Of a DNA stretch of 64,000 nucleotides, positions 35,674 to 43,361 are shown piece after piece. A model generated the notes under the pieces. That model was given only the letters and a program-made list of their open reading frames with translations, was not told where the DNA came from and ran no database searches. Source of the stretch: AP-15 sp963703745 (GTDB taxonomy: Bacteria; Pseudomonadota; Alphaproteobacteria; ATCC43930; CGMCC-115725); assembly GCA_963703745.1 (NCBI GenBank), contig CAVPFL010000002.1:1116001-1180000 (forward strand). Direction: 5' to 3'. Position 1 is the stretch's first letter. Each line of letters begins with the position of its first letter. The position numbers and the translations under genes were made by a program.

Positions 35674-36126
35674 ATGAACCGACGGCGACAAATTCAGCTG
35701 ACCACCGATGAGCAGGCGGCATTCTTTCGCGAACAGCGCAAGGCCGCTCTCGCCACTCTCGACCAAGACGGCTTCCCGCACGTTGTGGCGATGAATTATT
35801 TCGCCAAGGACGGCGCCTTTTACATGACCTCATACGCCAAAGCGCAGAAGGTGGTGAACATCCGGCGCAACCCCAAGGTTGCGCTGATGATCGAAAAGGG
35901 CGACGCCTATGCCGAACTGCGCGGGGTCATGGTACGCGGGCATTGCGAGATCATCGAGGGCGCCGACGCCGTCAGGGCGGCGTTTGCCGGAATGGCCGAG
36001 GCGCGGGGTACCACCCCATCGCGCCCTTCGGGATCGGTCGACAGCGCGCCTAAACGCGTGGTGCTGAAGATCATCCCGGAGAAGGTCACCAGCTGGGACC
36101 ACAGCAAGCTCGGCGGCAGGTACTGA
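35674..36126 (+). CDS. PPOX-class flavin-dependent oxidoreductase
   Basis: 150 residues with the split-barrel FMN-binding fold of the pyridoxamine 5'-phosphate oxidase superfamily. It reads QRKAALATLDQDGFPHVVAM (start of barrel), then YAKAQKVVNIRRNPKVALMI and VLKIIPEKVTSWDHSKLGG. It could bind FMN, F420 or heme. Substrate and cofactor cannot be told from sequence. ATG 35674 has AGAAGGA upstream. It ends 13 bases before the convergent GNAT gene. Confidence 0.85.
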   Translation: MNRRRQIQLTTDEQAAFFREQRKAALATLDQDGFPHVVAMNYFAKDGAFYMTSYAKAQKVVNIRRNPKVALMIEKGDAYAELRGVMVRGHCEIIEGADAVRAAFAGMAEARGTTPSRPSGSVDSAPKRVVLKIIPEKVTSWDHSKLGGRY

Positions 36127-36138
36127 GCCGCCGGCTCG

Positions 36139-36633
36139 TCAATCGACCTCGCCCCGATCCTGCTCAGCAAGGCGGCGGAGCACGTCGTCAGTCGCGCCGT
36201 GCGGCAACCATTGGTTCCGCCGCTCGATGCCGAGCTTCCGATAAAAGCCGAGTGCGGGATTCCAGTCCAAAACATTGAAATGGAGCGCCGGCCAGTCGCG
36301 CTCGATGGCGACCATAGCGAGCCGGGCGATCAGCCGTCGGCCGACACCGCGTCCGCGCGCCCACTCTCTCACATAAAGGTCCTCGAGGAAGAGGCCGGGC
36401 TTGCCAAGCCAGGTCGAGAAATCCGGGTAGAAGAGGGCAAACCCGGCAGGTTCACCATCGAACGCCAGCAATGCCTCGAACCGAGGCTCGGGCCCGAAGC
36501 CGTATTTGCGCAGATCATCTTCGGTCGCGACTACTGCGCCGGGTGCTTTTTCGTAAGCGGCCAACTCGCGGATCAGCTGCAGCAACAGGCCGACATCGTC
36601 GGCCGAGGCGAAGCGAAGGGATATCGTGCTCAT
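36139..36633 (-). CDS. GNAT-family N-acetyltransferase
   Basis: 164 residues, related to diamine/spermidine acetyltransferases. The acetyl-CoA pyrophosphate-binding loop is visible as WARGRGVGRRLI, preceded by FLEDLYVRE, and the C-terminal FNVLDWNPALGFYRKLG is typical. The acceptor is unknown. Start ATG 36633. It is convergent with the PPOX-type gene and divergent from the Phd antitoxin. Confidence 0.88.
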   Translation of the reverse strand: MSTISLRFASADDVGLLLQLIRELAAYEKAPGAVVATEDDLRKYGFGPEPRFEALLAFDGEPAGFALFYPDFSTWLGKPGLFLEDLYVREWARGRGVGRRLIARLAMVAIERDWPALHFNVLDWNPALGFYRKLGIERRNQWLPHGATDDVLRRLAEQDRGEVD

Positions 36634-36701
36634 AACTTAGACCAACTCGGTTGACCATCGCGCGGCTTGAGCCATACTCAGAACATAGCGGAGCTGAAGC
36701 C

Positions 36702-36890
36702 ATGACCGTGCAAGTCAATATAGCCGAAGCCAAGGCGAAGCCTTCCGCACTTCTTGATCGGGCGCTCGCCGGCGAAGAGATCGTCATCGCGCGGGCCGGC
36801 AAACCCTTGGCCCGCCTCGTCCCAGTCGAAGAGCGGCAGCCACGGCAAAAGGGCGCGTGGCGGGGCTGGGCGGCGCAGGTGCCGACCTAA
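36702..36890 (+). CDS. Phd/YefM-type antitoxin, C-terminally shortened
   Basis: 62 residues beginning MTVQVNIAEAKAKPSALLDRALAGEE (landmarks NIAEAKAKPSALLD and EIVIARAGKPLARLVP), a normal Phd DNA-binding N-terminus. The frame stops at TAA 36890. The next in-frame codons EFLAPMDAEDL look like the missing antitoxin tail, which then runs straight into a VapC C-terminus. The toxin-binding tail is therefore lost. An upstream ATG at 36651 adds 17 residues without support. Confidence 0.75.
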   Translation: MTVQVNIAEAKAKPSALLDRALAGEEIVIARAGKPLARLVPVEERQPRQKGAWRGWAAQVPT

Positions 36891-37019
36891 GAGTTTCTCG
36901 CTCCCATGGATGCGGAAGATTTGGGCCGGATCATGGTTGTTCAGGCGCTGGCCGAGCGGTGTCACATGGTCACGGTCGACCAGGTGTTCCCCGATTATGA
37001 CGTGCCGGTGGTCTGGTAG
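36891..37019 (+). pseudogene. Fused remnant of the antitoxin tail and VapC (PIN) toxin C-terminus
   Basis: In the same frame as the antitoxin, after its stop, the sequence reads EFLAPMDAEDLG and then RIMVVQALAERCHMVTVDQVF (landmarks VVQALAERC, MVTVDQVF, VPVVW) to TAG 37017. The second part is the classic last 30 residues of a VapC toxin. About 100 residues of the PIN domain, with its acidic active site, are missing. A deletion from the antitoxin end into the toxin explains it. Confidence 0.7.
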
Positions 37020-37038
37020 CGTCTGATCGCCGGCACAC

Positions 37039-37803
37039 TCACCGCTCGCGCCATTCGCGGACAGCACTCGCCGGATGGCCAAAGTCGCGTGGCACCAAGC
37101 CGGCGTGAAACCAAGTCACAAAGGTGTAGATGCTAAATACCGGCAGGCGCAGCCGCTCGGAGAGCGCGCGGGCGTAGGGAACCATATTGGTGCATTCGAG
37201 GAGCACCGCGCCGACCTCAGGATGGCCCGTAACGAGCGCATGGCCGGCGGCAAGGATGTCGCACTCGGCCGCGGCGACGTCGAGCCGCTCCTCGTCATTG
37301 ATCATGACCCGGGTGAACTCGCTGCCGTTGTCGGTGCCGACAACCGGGGTCGCCGGATCGGCGCCTGCGGCAAGCAGGTGCTCCTCGGTGAGATCTGCCG
37401 CGCTGACCGTGACGACCCCGACGCGCTTACCGGGCGGCAATGTGCGCTCGATCAACGGGAGCTGCATCAAGCTCGAGGTCGCAACCGGCACGCCGACATG
37501 CTCCGATATCTCCCGCTGGTAGAGCGAGAGAAACCCGCAAGTCGTGGTGATGCCGTCGGCGCCGAGGTGCACGAGCTCTTCGGCAGCACCGAGAAAGGCG
37601 TCGAGCAGCCCGGCTGCCTTGTCATGAACAACGCGGCGCGGCGAGGCGCCAGGCACGACCTTATAAAGAACCGGAAACGGCCAGGTCTCGGCGTTGCCCA
37701 TGTCGCCGGGAATACGCGGGAACCGCGTCTCGAGCATTAGGATGCCGACCCTGGCTCCGTAAAGGGATTTCCCGCCCCGAGCGATCCGCAGAGGGTCAGC
37801 CAT
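37039..37803 (-). CDS. Aspartate/glutamate racemase superfamily protein
   Basis: 254 residues. Two catalytic-type cysteines are visible in the right places: GITTTCGFL and LLECTNMVPY. The N-terminus GARVGILMLETRFPRIPGD and the RVGVVTVSAADLT segment fit the Asp/Glu/hydantoin racemase and maleate isomerase superfamily. Which reaction it runs cannot be read off. Start ATG 37803 (MADPLRIARG). An ATG three codons earlier is possible. It stands alone. Confidence 0.8.
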   Translation of the reverse strand: MADPLRIARGGKSLYGARVGILMLETRFPRIPGDMGNAETWPFPVLYKVVPGASPRRVVHDKAAGLLDAFLGAAEELVHLGADGITTTCGFLSLYQREISEHVGVPVATSSLMQLPLIERTLPPGKRVGVVTVSAADLTEEHLLAAGADPATPVVGTDNGSEFTRVMINDEERLDVAAAECDILAAGHALVTGHPEVGAVLLECTNMVPYARALSERLRLPVFSIYTFVTWFHAGLVPRDFGHPASAVREWRER

Positions 37804-38050
37804 CTCGCGCAATCTGTTGGTGGCTTGCTTTGAGCCCGATCGTAGTCAACGCGGCTCTTCCAGCGTCCGGCTCTCGATCCCGCGCGCAATGTGGCGGCCG
37901 CATCATTCGCGAACCCGCTCCTTAAGGCTTAGGTCTTGCAGATTACGGGCTTGCGATCTCCAAGTGAAACATTTGCTTCAAAGGCTGCAACCGTAGACGG
38001 GGCCCACAATCAACGACGAATTGCGGTCGACTGGCGCCCGCGTCAAATAT

Positions 38051-38383
38051 TCAGTTCCGAGACGGAAAGATCCCTGCCACGGCGATGCACTGCAGCAAAA
38101 CCGCACCGCTGGCGGTGAAGACCGGTTTGGCCGTGGGGAGGGCAAAAGTCGTGATCCCGTCCCCGCCAAAGGTGATTCCTAGCAGCGAAAATAGGGCGGT
38201 GTTCTGGCTGATCGGCAAGATCTGGCCATTGAGCGGCGACCAGCCCGCCGGGCAGAAGTTGAAAGCGAATGTCTCGACCTCCCCGAGGAACGGGTTGGCT
38301 CCGGCCAACGCGGTACGCGGATTTGCGAACAGCACAAAACATACCACCGCCCACAACGCGGTGCGAAAATACCGGTAAATCAT
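38051..38383 (-). CDS. Secreted tail-collar-domain protein, short
   Basis: 110 residues: a signal peptide (about 1-27, ending RTALAG), then the phage tail collar (MdpB/microcystin-dependent) domain landmarks GEVETFAFNFCPAGW, NGQILPISQNTALFSLLG and FGGDGITTFALP. Family members usually continue with LRGR and a longer tail. Here the protein ends within 30 residues with an unrelated hydrophobic end. A Sec signal on this domain is known in some bacteria, but the function is unknown. It lies next to another secreted protein gene on the same strand. Confidence 0.7.
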   Translation of the reverse strand: MIYRYFRTALWAVVCFVLFANPRTALAGANPFLGEVETFAFNFCPAGWSPLNGQILPISQNTALFSLLGITFGGDGITTFALPTAKPVFTASGAVLLQCIAVAGIFPSRN

Positions 38384-38437
38384 TAGCTCCTCGTGACCTG
38401 ACCGCCTGAGTATCGCTCGGCTCGATCGTCACCGGCC

Positions 38438-38896
38438 TCAAGGCGCATCGTAAACTGCCCATATCGGCAGCGTACAGTTTGGAAAGACTACGCTGAAGGT
38501 GACTGTTAGCTGGTCCGACGACGGATTGTAGGTCTGGGTGAAATTTGTAAAGGCTGGGGTATGCACCGGACCGGGATAGGTTGGTGTTTCCTTGAAGTGT
38601 ATCGTTCCGCCGGTGGCGCTGCCAAATGTCAATATCGTCTGTCCATCCAGCGAATAATAGGTGGATCCGTCAAAATAGATGACCTCAGCAAAGGACATCA
38701 CCGCTTTCGTATTGCCCTGGTTTATTTGAAACTCTGTATTTCCGTTATCAACCAAACACCAGGATGAACCGCTGCCGTAAGCCAGGGCCGTCTTCACCTG
38801 TCCTCCTACCAGCTGGCCATAGGTAAATGATTGGGCTTGCGTCGGTATTAGTAATCCGAGAGCAGCTCCAGCTAGCGCCAGCACAGCGAAATGGCG
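38438..38896 (-). CDS. Secreted hypothetical protein
   Basis: 152 residues. A signal peptide (about 1-22, ALAGAALGLLIPTQAQS) precedes a beta-rich mature part with two Cys (SSWCLVDNG and FPNCTLPIW). A GTG start at 38896 with AGAGGT upstream is chosen because the in-frame ATG at 38941 would bury the signal peptide. It is not recognised. It is 54 bases upstream of the secreted tail-collar gene, so they may be cotranscribed. The local sequence is less GC-rich. Confidence 0.6.
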   Translation of the reverse strand, partial: RHFAVLALAGAALGLLIPTQAQSFTYGQLVGGQVKTALAYGSGSSWCLVDNGNTEFQINQGNTKAVMSFAEVIYFDGSTYYSLDGQTILTFGSATGGTIHFKETPTYPGPVHTPAFTNFTQTYNPSSDQLTVTFSVVFPNCTLPIWAVYDAP

Positions 38897-39102
38897 CACT
38901 TCTGTACCTCTTGTAAATTTTAATGTTTCACTAGATAACACATGTATAGTGCCGGGGCAATGTTAATTTCGCGCCGATAACATTAAAAATACTTGTAATA
39001 CTAAGAAATTTGGCGCCAACTTGGCAGCTTGGGTTGTTCGCGTCGGCGTTTGGCATGAGTGGCCGGGCCGCCGAAGACCGGCTTGCTGCGATATTCGGCG
39101 CC

Positions 39103-39206
39103 TCATTCGCTGACGTAGAACGCCAGCCTAGTATCGCCGCCAGTCCGGAGAGGTGCTTGATGCCAAAGAGCCGTAGCACGCGGACAAAGGTCTCCGCACC
39201 TGGCAT
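39103..39206 (-). pseudogene. Scrap of a TPP-dependent enzyme N-terminus
   Basis: One frame reads MPGAETFVRVLRLFGIKHLSG, the adjacent frame then reads GGDTRLAFYVSE to a stop at 39103. Together they match the start of thiamine-diphosphate enzymes of the acetolactate synthase type (GAETFV-L---GI-HLFG-CGDT). GGAG lies just before the ATG. The rest of the gene (about 500 codons) is missing. Confidence 0.5.
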
Positions 39207-39292
39207 CTCCTTCGGCGTTTCCCAGAATGGCGGTCACGCGGTAGCTTAGGCCCGCGACAACGATAGCCCGGTCAGACGGCATGGAGGAGACG

Positions 39293-39775
39293 ATGGCGGA
39301 CGAGGCCAAGCTGGTAGCTATGGATGCCAACGCGATACCACCGAGCCGATCCGCGCGAGGCTATCCTGAGCCGTTCGCGTCGCGAGTCACGGGGCGGGTC
39401 CGCCGGACCTTGGGCGATGTGTTCGGCCTAACCCATTTCGGGGTCAACTTGACGCGGTTGGCGCCGGGGGGCATGTCGGCGCTGCGTCACACCCATTCCG
39501 GCGAAGACGAGTTTGTCTATGTACTCGAGGGCGAGTCCATTCTGGTGACCAACACAGGGGAAACCGCGTTGCGCCCCGGGATGTGTGCAGGCTTCAAGGC
39601 CGGCTCGGGCAACGCTCATCACTTGATCAACCGCACTGATCGCGACATCGTCTATCTCGAGATCGGCGACCGCAACGCGGGCGATACCGTGATCTACCCG
39701 GATGACGACCTCGGAAGGGCGCTGGCACCGGACGGCACCCGGGTCTTCGTCCACAAGGACGGCCGACCCTACTGA
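39293..39775 (+). CDS. Cupin-domain protein
   Basis: 160 residues. Cupin motif 1 is visible as RHTHSGEDEFVYVLEGE (two His and Glu), and motif 2 as NAHHLINRTD. Metal-dependent function unknown. The ATG at 39293 is chosen over one four codons earlier because GGAGGAG lies directly upstream of it. It is followed 16 bases later by a phytanoyl-CoA-dioxygenase-like gene, so the two are an operon. Confidence 0.85.
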   Translation: MADEAKLVAMDANAIPPSRSARGYPEPFASRVTGRVRRTLGDVFGLTHFGVNLTRLAPGGMSALRHTHSGEDEFVYVLEGESILVTNTGETALRPGMCAGFKAGSGNAHHLINRTDRDIVYLEIGDRNAGDTVIYPDDDLGRALAPDGTRVFVHKDGRPY

Positions 39776-39791
39776 ACATCACGGAGGAACC

Positions 39792-40685
39792 ATGCTCTCG
39801 CCAGCCACCCTCGCCGCCTATCGGCGCGACGGCTTCATCGTGCTCCCCGATATTCTGGAGTCGGCGCAGATCGAAGCGTTGCGCCGGGTGACCGACGCGT
39901 TCGTTGAAAACGCGCGAACTGTCACCGGCAATGACGAGGTCTACGACCTCGAGGAAACGCATTCTCCTGAGGAGCCGCGCGTGCGGCGCATCAAAGCGCC
40001 GCATCTGCACGATCCGGAATACGCGCGGGCCGCCCGCCATCCGCGAATTGTGGAGGTCTTGCAGGATCTATGGGGCACAGTGCGCTTCGATACCGGCAAG
40101 CTCAACATGAAGTCGGCCGGATACGGGGCTCCGGTCGAGTGGCACCAGGACTGGGCCTTTTATCCGCACACCAATGACGATCTCGCAGCCGTGGGGATCA
40201 TGCTCGACGATTGCGAGATCGGGAACGGTCCGATGATGGTGATCCCGGGCAGCCATCAGGGTCCGGTATACGACCATCACGGCCCCGATGGTCGGTTCTG
40301 CGGTGCGATCGACCCGATGGGCTGCGATGTCGATTTTTCGCGAGCGATACCCTGTCTCGGCAAGGCCGGCTCGATCACCGTCCACCACGTGCGCGCTGTG
40401 CACGGCTCGGCGACCAATTTCTCCGGCAAGGAGCGACGATTGCTGCTGTTCCAGTACCGCGCGGCCGACGCCTGGCCCTTGCTCGGCTTCGCCGGCGGGA
40501 TCGAGAAATTCGACGATTTGTTGCTCGCCGGCAGCCCGACCCTGATGCCGCGCCTGGCGCCGGTACCGGTCCGACTGCCCTTGCCGCCGGCCGAACACCA
40601 GGGGTCGATCTATGAGAACCAGCGCGCCACCGCCAAGCGGTTCTTTGCGACCGCCGCTGAGCGAGATCGCCTCGCTGCCGAATAG
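39792..40685 (+). CDS. Phytanoyl-CoA dioxygenase family protein
   Basis: 297 residues, non-heme Fe(II)/2-oxoglutarate oxygenase fold. The iron triad is H-x-D in WHQDWAFY and a distal His in HHVRAVHGS. A FQYRAADAW segment carries the 2-oxoglutarate-binding Arg. The family hydroxylates varied substrates. No substrate is evident. ATG 39792 has GGAGGA upstream. It is cotranscribed with the cupin and convergent with a CmcJ-like oxygenase gene, with a shared hairpin between the two. Confidence 0.88.
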   Translation: MLSPATLAAYRRDGFIVLPDILESAQIEALRRVTDAFVENARTVTGNDEVYDLEETHSPEEPRVRRIKAPHLHDPEYARAARHPRIVEVLQDLWGTVRFDTGKLNMKSAGYGAPVEWHQDWAFYPHTNDDLAAVGIMLDDCEIGNGPMMVIPGSHQGPVYDHHGPDGRFCGAIDPMGCDVDFSRAIPCLGKAGSITVHHVRAVHGSATNFSGKERRLLLFQYRAADAWPLLGFAGGIEKFDDLLLAGSPTLMPRLAPVPVRLPLPPAEHQGSIYENQRATAKRFFATAAERDRLAAE

Positions 40686-40692
40686 GAACTCC

Positions 40693-40724
40693 CTCAGGCC
40701 CAGCCCATTAGAGCCGGGCCTGAG
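40693..40724. terminator. Bidirectional hairpin between convergent oxygenase genes
   Basis: Perfect 9-bp stem CTCAGGCCC / GGGCCTGAG with a 14-base loop, placed between the ends of the phytanoyl-CoA-dioxygenase-like and CmcJ-like genes. No long T run follows. Confidence 0.6.
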
Positions 40725-40735
40725 ATCGGCAACTC

Positions 40736-41569
40736 TTAATTCGGGTGGAAGACCAACGTGCGGAGCTCTATGCTCTCGCGTGGCGGCGCGTCGGCCGGGG
40801 TAGTCGGGTCGGTGAACGAGGTATGCGCCATAAAGCGCGCGCGCCCGTCGGTTTTCGTGTCGCAGCACTTGAGCAGCACCGCTTCGTCTCTGCGCATCTC
40901 CGGCACGTAATACCAGCGGTGCGAAGGGTTATAGGTGACCGAATAGGTCTCGCCGACCCGGTGGCGATAGACCAAATCCGAGGGCACGAGATCGCCAGGG
41001 TCGATCGTTCGCGCGTCGCACATCGCGAGCGGGGCATCGCGCAACGGCCCGTGAATCGGACGCCACAGGTTGATGACCTGGACGCGGCCGCGCAACAGTT
41101 CCTCCGCGTCCTCGGGCAGCAGATCGCGCACCCGCTGCGGACCCGATTTGCCAGTATGGTCGACATGCACGCGGGTCGCCGGCTGCGGCGGCACACCCGG
41201 TGCGCGACGGGCCGCGCCCGGCACCCGGCGGCGCTGCAGGTGATCGAAGATGAAGACGCGGCTGGCACCCGTCACCTTGGCGATGAAGCGCTCGGCCTCG
41301 GGATAATAGACCCGGCGCACCTCCTCCTCGTCCCAGAAGTCGCGGACCGTGCTGCGCTGCTCGACGAGCGCAAAGCCCTGCCGGTCGAGCGCGACTTCCG
41401 ATGCCATTGGCCGCATATCGTGGATCCGCACCGTGTGTGGCTCGGGCGTCATGTTCGAGGTCGGCACGCCGGGCGGCGCATCGTAGGCGTAGTAGCGCGG
41501 CCTCTCCGCCATCGGGACGATATAGTTCAGTTCGGCTTCGACGTAGGGCAGGCTGTCAGGGGTTGGCAT
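40736..41569 (-). CDS. CmcJ/NvfI family oxidoreductase
   Basis: 277 residues, of the CmcJ/NvfI/AsqJ-related family of non-heme oxygenases and methoxylase partners in natural-product pathways. Landmarks are RVHVDHTGKSGPQRV (His-x-Asp), VQVINLWRPIHGP, YYVPEMRRDEAVLLKCCDT and AHTSFTDPTTPADAPPRESIELR (landmark RESIELR). Start ATG 41569 has GGAGG upstream. The reaction is unknown. It is convergent with another Fe-dependent oxygenase gene. Confidence 0.85.
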   Translation of the reverse strand: MPTPDSLPYVEAELNYIVPMAERPRYYAYDAPPGVPTSNMTPEPHTVRIHDMRPMASEVALDRQGFALVEQRSTVRDFWDEEEVRRVYYPEAERFIAKVTGASRVFIFDHLQRRRVPGAARRAPGVPPQPATRVHVDHTGKSGPQRVRDLLPEDAEELLRGRVQVINLWRPIHGPLRDAPLAMCDARTIDPGDLVPSDLVYRHRVGETYSVTYNPSHRWYYVPEMRRDEAVLLKCCDTKTDGRARFMAHTSFTDPTTPADAPPRESIELRTLVFHPN

Positions 41570-41680
41570 GGTCTAGTCCTCCTTGGTCTTCGGGGAAGTT
41601 GAAACGCGCAAAGCCGAATGGCTTGCACCACCATACGGTGATCGGGCGGAAAGCCGAAGCGGATAGATGCCCTTCTTGCG

Positions 41681-41917
41681 TCACTCCCGCCAGAACGGCT
41701 TATTGCTGAGGAATTCGGCGTCCGAGCGGGTGATACCGATGTCGCGGAGCATCCTGTCGTCGAGCCTGGCAAGCTCAGCGCGGCCGTGCGCCCGCCGCCG
41801 CCACTCGCGAAATGTCGTAAGCACCCGGCCCACCACATTGCTCGCCGCTCTTCGCTTCCGGTGATGCGGGATCGGACCGATCGGGCGACGCGGTATCTCG
41901 AAGTGGATGGCCGCCAT
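41681..41917 (-). CDS. DUF1127 domain-containing small protein
   Basis: 78 residues. The C-terminal half has the DUF1127 pattern REWRRRAHGRAELARLDDR (landmark ELARLDDRMLRDIGI). In related bacteria such small Arg-rich proteins affect RNA and phosphate or sRNA regulation. ATG 41917 has AGGAG six bases upstream. An IS5-family element is inserted 10 bases before the start codon, directly upstream of the ribosome site, so the gene has lost its own promoter region. Confidence 0.85.
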   Translation of the reverse strand: MAAIHFEIPRRPIGPIPHHRKRRAASNVVGRVLTTFREWRRRAHGRAELARLDDRMLRDIGITRSDAEFLSNKPFWRE

Positions 41918-41927
41918 TTGAGCTCTC

Positions 41928-41931
41928 CTAA
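41928..41931. repeat. IS5-family target duplication, left (CTAA)
   Basis: CTAA directly before the left end of the element. The same four bases follow the right end at 43243-43246. Matches the YTAR target of the IS5 group. Confidence 0.8.
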
Positions 41932-43242
41932 CAGGCTGCGGAAAAACGCGCTGTCTGGAAAGCATCCTCTAGAAACTTCATAGAGGACACTCGTTAAAGT
42001 CGCTGATAATCGCTCTCGGGACAGGCCTTTGCATCGATTTTGCCGATTTCAGCCATGTCCGGGCAGATTCCAGGCATGGCTACGCCACTGCCCCCACCAG
42101 TTTGGGCAGCCGGACCAGGTTGTAGGCGGTGGTCGTCAGCGTGAACATCCAGCCGACACGGGCGAGGCCATGGTGATGGGTCTTGCGAAAGCCGGCGGCC
42201 GCCTTGGTCCAGCCGAATACCTCCTCAATGCGCTTGCGCAGGCGGCCACTGACTGCATAGCCAGAATGGCGGGTCGTCCGTCCGTCGATTGCCGAGCGCC
42301 GGTTCGTGGTGTTCTGCGCCACGTGCGGCGTCACGTTGTACTCCCGCAGGTCGGCGACAAACGCGGCCACATCATAGGCCTTGTCGGCGCCGAGCGTGAT
42401 CCGGTGATTGCCGGGACGAGCCGCGATCATCTCCAGCCCCGCCTCACGCTCGGCCGTGCCGGTTGCCAAGGTCAGACGCGCATCGACCACCAAAGCATGC
42501 CGGTTCTCCATCAGAACGTGCCCCAGATAGGCCAGCTTGGCGGGCTGGCCCGGTCCTTTGCGATACAACCGGGCATCGGGATCGGTGGTCGAGGCGTGCG
42601 TCTGGTTGCTGCGCTTCTCGCCGTGGAAGTCCCGTTCCCCGTTGTGGCCGGGAGCCGGCGGCGCGCCGCTGCCATCCTTCGGGCGAAAGCTCTTCATGCT
42701 GGCCCAAGCCTCGATCAAGGTGCCGTCTACCGAGAAGTGATCGTCCGACAGCAGCGCCTTGACCCGCTCTTGGTTCAATACTGCCGCCATGAACTTGCTG
42801 GCGATGTCCCCGGCGATCAGCCGCTCACGGTTCTTGGTAAACACTGTAACGTCCCACACCGCGGCGTCCAGCGACAGCCCGACAAACCAGCGGAACAGCA
42901 GATTGTAGCCGAGTTGCTCCATCAATTGCCGCTCCGAACGCACCGAATAGAAGGCCTGCAGCAGCAGCGCACGAAGCAATTTCTCCGGCGCAATCGACGG
43001 CCGGCCGAACTTGGCATACAGCTTCTCAAATTCCCCCGACAAGGCCCCGAGCGCCTCGTCCACAATCTTGCCGATCGGCCGCAACGGATGATCCAACGGC
43101 ACCCGCGCCTCGCAGCTCACGTAGCTGAACAGCCCCTCACTCCTCGCATCCCAACCGCGCATCGGACGTCCCCCACATCTCGTCACGCGACGCGGATTAT
43201 ACGCCATATCTGGCCCTAGGATGCCACTTTTTCCGCAACCTG
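41932..43242 (-). mobile_element. IS5-family insertion sequence, complete
   Basis: 1311 bp. The terminal inverted repeats are CAGGCTGCGGAAAAA (41932-41946) and, on the other strand, CAGGTTGCGGAAAAA (43228-43242), with 14 of 15 matching. It is flanked by CTAA on both sides and carries one transposase gene. Both ends and the target duplication are clean, so the insertion looks recent. Confidence 0.9.
42080..43162 (-). CDS. IS5-family transposase
   Basis: 360 residues from ATG 43162 (MRGWDARSEGLFSYV). DDE-type transposase: an N-terminal helical domain (PLDHPLRPIGKIVDEAL), first Asp in DDHFSVDGTLIEAWAS, second Asp in LGADKAYDV, and Glu in RKRIEEVFGWTK. The frame is intact, so it may be active. 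A longer start at 43207 is possible. Confidence 0.92.
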   Translation of the reverse strand: MRGWDARSEGLFSYVSCEARVPLDHPLRPIGKIVDEALGALSGEFEKLYAKFGRPSIAPEKLLRALLLQAFYSVRSERQLMEQLGYNLLFRWFVGLSLDAAVWDVTVFTKNRERLIAGDIASKFMAAVLNQERVKALLSDDHFSVDGTLIEAWASMKSFRPKDGSGAPPAPGHNGERDFHGEKRSNQTHASTTDPDARLYRKGPGQPAKLAYLGHVLMENRHALVVDARLTLATGTAEREAGLEMIAARPGNHRITLGADKAYDVAAFVADLREYNVTPHVAQNTTNRRSAIDGRTTRHSGYAVSGRLRKRIEEVFGWTKAAAGFRKTHHHGLARVGWMFTLTTTAYNLVRLPKLVGAVA

Positions 43243-43246
43243 CTAA
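43243..43246. repeat. IS5-family target duplication, right (CTAA)
   Basis: Second copy of the 4-bp duplication, see 41928-41931. Confidence 0.8.
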
Positions 43247-43361
43247 AGCCGTCGCGCGTTGCGAATGCGCTGATGAGTACCATTTGCTCCTAAACTGGCG
43301 GCGATGAACAAATCGACAAACGAGACTTTCTCAGTGACGGCTTAGGAATTCTCATCCCGGC

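Noticed and set aside
42029..43219. 396-codon plus-strand frame over the IS5 element
   Set aside because: Antisense to an intact DDE transposase.
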